Origin: JAAAOH01 sp041686235
GTDB taxonomy: Bacteria > Spirochaetota > Spirochaetia > DSM-27196 > PWMO01
Length of the DNA stretch: 7,016 bases
Direction of reading: 5' to 3'
Assembly (NCBI GenBank): GCA_041686235.1
Contig: JAWLED010000116.1
Span: forward strand, 1-7,016
Shown here: positions 5,712-7,016 of the stretch, one piece after another
Layout of the letters: every line of letters begins with the position of its first letter
Numbering within the stretch: the first letter of the stretch is position 1
Program-made: the position numbers and the translations under genes
Notes under the pieces: generated by a model
What the model was told of the DNA's origin: nothing
The model's database searches: none
The model's input: the letters and a program-made list of their open reading frames with translations, nothing else

Positions 5712-6944
5712 CTATCCGCGCGCGTGTGCATGTTCCCGGCGCACCGACAAGCGTGCCGGCTCGAGCATCAATAGCGCCACGACCACTCCCACGCCGCACA
5801 GCACCAAAATGAACACCGGCATCGACTTATAGGTTTCGAAACTCGAATAGAGCGCCCCCGAAGCACTGCCTCCCGCGAGGGCTCCCACACCGTAGGCCGT
5901 ATACATGATTCCGTAGTTTCGCGCGTAGTGGCTCACCCCGAACAGATGTGTCGTTGCCGCCGGTGCTATCGCAAGCCACCCTCCAAGCATCAGCCACAGG
6001 ATGCCGAATCCGATAAAGAACGGCAGAACGACCCCCGGCTGCGCGAAAAGAGAAACCCCTGCGCCAACGGCGATGAGCCCAAAGGAGAGAATCACACTTC
6101 TCCGCGATCCCAGAGTATCGTGAATACTCCCAAACAGAGGCCTGCCGAGGCCGTTTAGAACGCCGAAGGCCGCCACCGCGGCCGTTGCTGCCGGAACCGA
6201 GAGCCCGGCAACCTGGCGGCCGAACGGGGCCGTCATCCCGATCGCGGTAAGGCCGGCGAGCGTGCCGATGACATAGCAGATCCACAAGCCGTAGAAGCTC
6301 TTGCTACCCATCATCTGCCGCGGCGGCATACCGCCCCCGCGGGCAGCAGCATGCGCATGATCAGCCCGCCGCTGCAGGAACGGAGACAGCGTCGTTATGA
6401 CGATGATGAACAACACACCGAGCTGTATCATTGCCGTCTGCACGCCGAAACGCACGATCAGCACTTCCGCCAGCGGTGCAGTAACGAACGGCGACACGCC
6501 GAATCCGGCAAGCGCCAGTCCCATCGCAAAACCGCGTCGATCCGGGAACCAACTGCCGGCAACCGCGATGGGAACGCCGTAGGCAAGCCCAACTCCGATA
6601 CCGCCGACGATGCCGTAGGCAAACACCAGCGGCACGAAGCCGGTGATAAGCCCTGCACTTATCCATCCCGAGCCCACCAGCACACCACCGATGAGAAGAG
6701 TAAGGCGCGTGCCGAGACGGTCCATGAGGGTTCCGGCCACCGGCATAGAAAAGGCAAATGCGGCAAGAAAGACCGAATACGGAAGCCCGCTCTCGGATGC
6801 GGTTATCCCCAGGGCCTGCTCGAGCGGTTCCCGGAACACCGACCATGAATACACCGTGCCGAGGCAGGCGTTGACGATAATGCCGATGACCAGAAGCGCC
6901 CATCGGTTATTTAAGTAAACTTTGATACCTGTATTTGACTTCAC
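5712..6944 (-). CDS. OFA-family major facilitator transporter (oxalate/formate antiporter family)
   Basis: This 410-residue protein has about 12 membrane helices in two halves joined by a cytoplasmic loop (about 191-215). The N-terminus YLNNRWALLVIGIIVNACLG with VYSWSVF (31-37) is the hallmark of the OFA family (TC 2.A.1.11), which carries small organic anions, oxalate and formate among them. MFS motif A is GTLMDRLGTR (71-80), with its second-half copy GSIHDTLGSRR (272-282). Arg268 in NGLGRPLFG (TM8) probably equals OxlT Arg272. The TM11 position of OxlT Lys355 seems to be Tyr351 in MYTAYGVGALAGG, so oxalate is doubtful and the substrate is left open. The loop and C-terminus both carry a D/E-HAHA stretch. 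The start is GTG at 6944, with no good ribosome binding site; the frame is open further upstream, but the N-terminal length fits the family. No terminator is seen before the tRNA, to which this gene is convergent. Confidence 0.88.
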   Translation of the reverse strand: MKSNTGIKVYLNNRWALLVIGIIVNACLGTVYSWSVFREPLEQALGITASESGLPYSVFLAAFAFSMPVAGTLMDRLGTRLTLLIGGVLVGSGWISAGLITGFVPLVFAYGIVGGIGVGLAYGVPIAVAGSWFPDRRGFAMGLALAGFGVSPFVTAPLAEVLIVRFGVQTAMIQLGVLFIIVITTLSPFLQRRADHAHAAARGGGMPPRQMMGSKSFYGLWICYVIGTLAGLTAIGMTAPFGRQVAGLSVPAATAAVAAFGVLNGLGRPLFGSIHDTLGSRRSVILSFGLIAVGAGVSLFAQPGVVLPFFIGFGILWLMLGGWLAIAPAATTHLFGVSHYARNYGIMYTAYGVGALAGGSASGALYSSFETYKSMPVFILVLCGVGVVVALLMLEPARLSVRREHAHARG

Positions 6945-6977
6945 ATATTCACTATCGCGTGTAGAGAAGGTTTTGCC

Positions 6978-7008
6978 AACCCGGTGGGGTCGGGTTTTTC
7001 GGTTTTTT
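6978..7008 (+). terminator. Possible intrinsic terminator, plus-strand orientation
   Basis: AACCCG (6978-6983) and CGGGTT (6991-6996) form a 6-bp stem with a 7-base loop. The stem runs straight into TTTTT (6995-6999), with a second T-run TTTTTTT (7003-7009) after CGG. The T-tracts serve the plus strand only, yet no plus-strand gene lies between the tRNA and this point, so either it stops antisense or tRNA read-through transcription, or it is chance structure. The stem is short. Confidence 0.35.
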
Positions 7009-7016
7009 TGGCCGGC

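Overview
The window looks like ordinary chromosome from a moderately GC-rich bacterium (impression about 58% G+C, not counted). It uses sigma-70-type promoters (two TTGACA-N17 elements) and GGAGG ribosome binding sites. An RlpA protein with a SPOR domain points to a peptidoglycan-containing, probably Gram-negative-type envelope, and a Feo ferrous-iron system suggests life under anoxic or microaerobic conditions. A spirochaete or a proteobacterium would both fit; I cannot assign a taxon. I see no insertion sequence, CRISPR array or phage gene, and no wholly new system. The interest lies in departures within known families.

Layout. Positions 1-912 on the plus strand hold the 3' end of a ZIP-family (GufA-type) metal transporter gene, followed after 6 bases by an rlpA-like gene. 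These converge on a minus-strand operon, feoA-feoB-feoC (3940 down to 1012), whose three genes overlap by 4 bases at each junction. A divergent intergenic region (3941-4094) separates feoA from a plus-strand gene for a short DtxR-family regulator. It carries a good feoA promoter and, over its -10 box, an 18-base inverted repeat whose core TTAG-N6-CTAA matches the spacing of the DtxR operator consensus. The regulator gene ends tail to tail with a minus-strand alpha/beta-hydrolase-like gene, their stop codons sharing TTAA. The hydrolase diverges from a tRNA with a CAT anticodon (probably tRNA-Ile2) that has its own promoter. The right end is a minus-strand OFA-family major facilitator gene, with a possible plus-strand terminator near the window edge.

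How the genes work together. The likely regulatory unit is the DtxR-like protein, which keeps the DtxR/IdeR-type primary metal ligands (Met, Cys, Glu, His). When loaded with ferrous iron it would bind the divergent region and shut off feoABC, so ferrous uptake is made only when iron is short. FeoB is the membrane transporter with a GTPase domain, FeoA a small SH3-like partner, and FeoC a small winged-helix protein with four cysteines. The ZIP transporter may also move divalent metal, but it lies beyond rlpA in the opposite direction and nothing shows co-regulation.

Main oddities: about 34 extra residues in the FeoB G domain between G2 and G3; a hydrolase-like protein with glycine where the nucleophile should be; a DtxR-like protein with intact primary but altered ancillary metal site; and an OFA transporter that seems to lack the TM11 lysine of the oxalate transporter OxlT.
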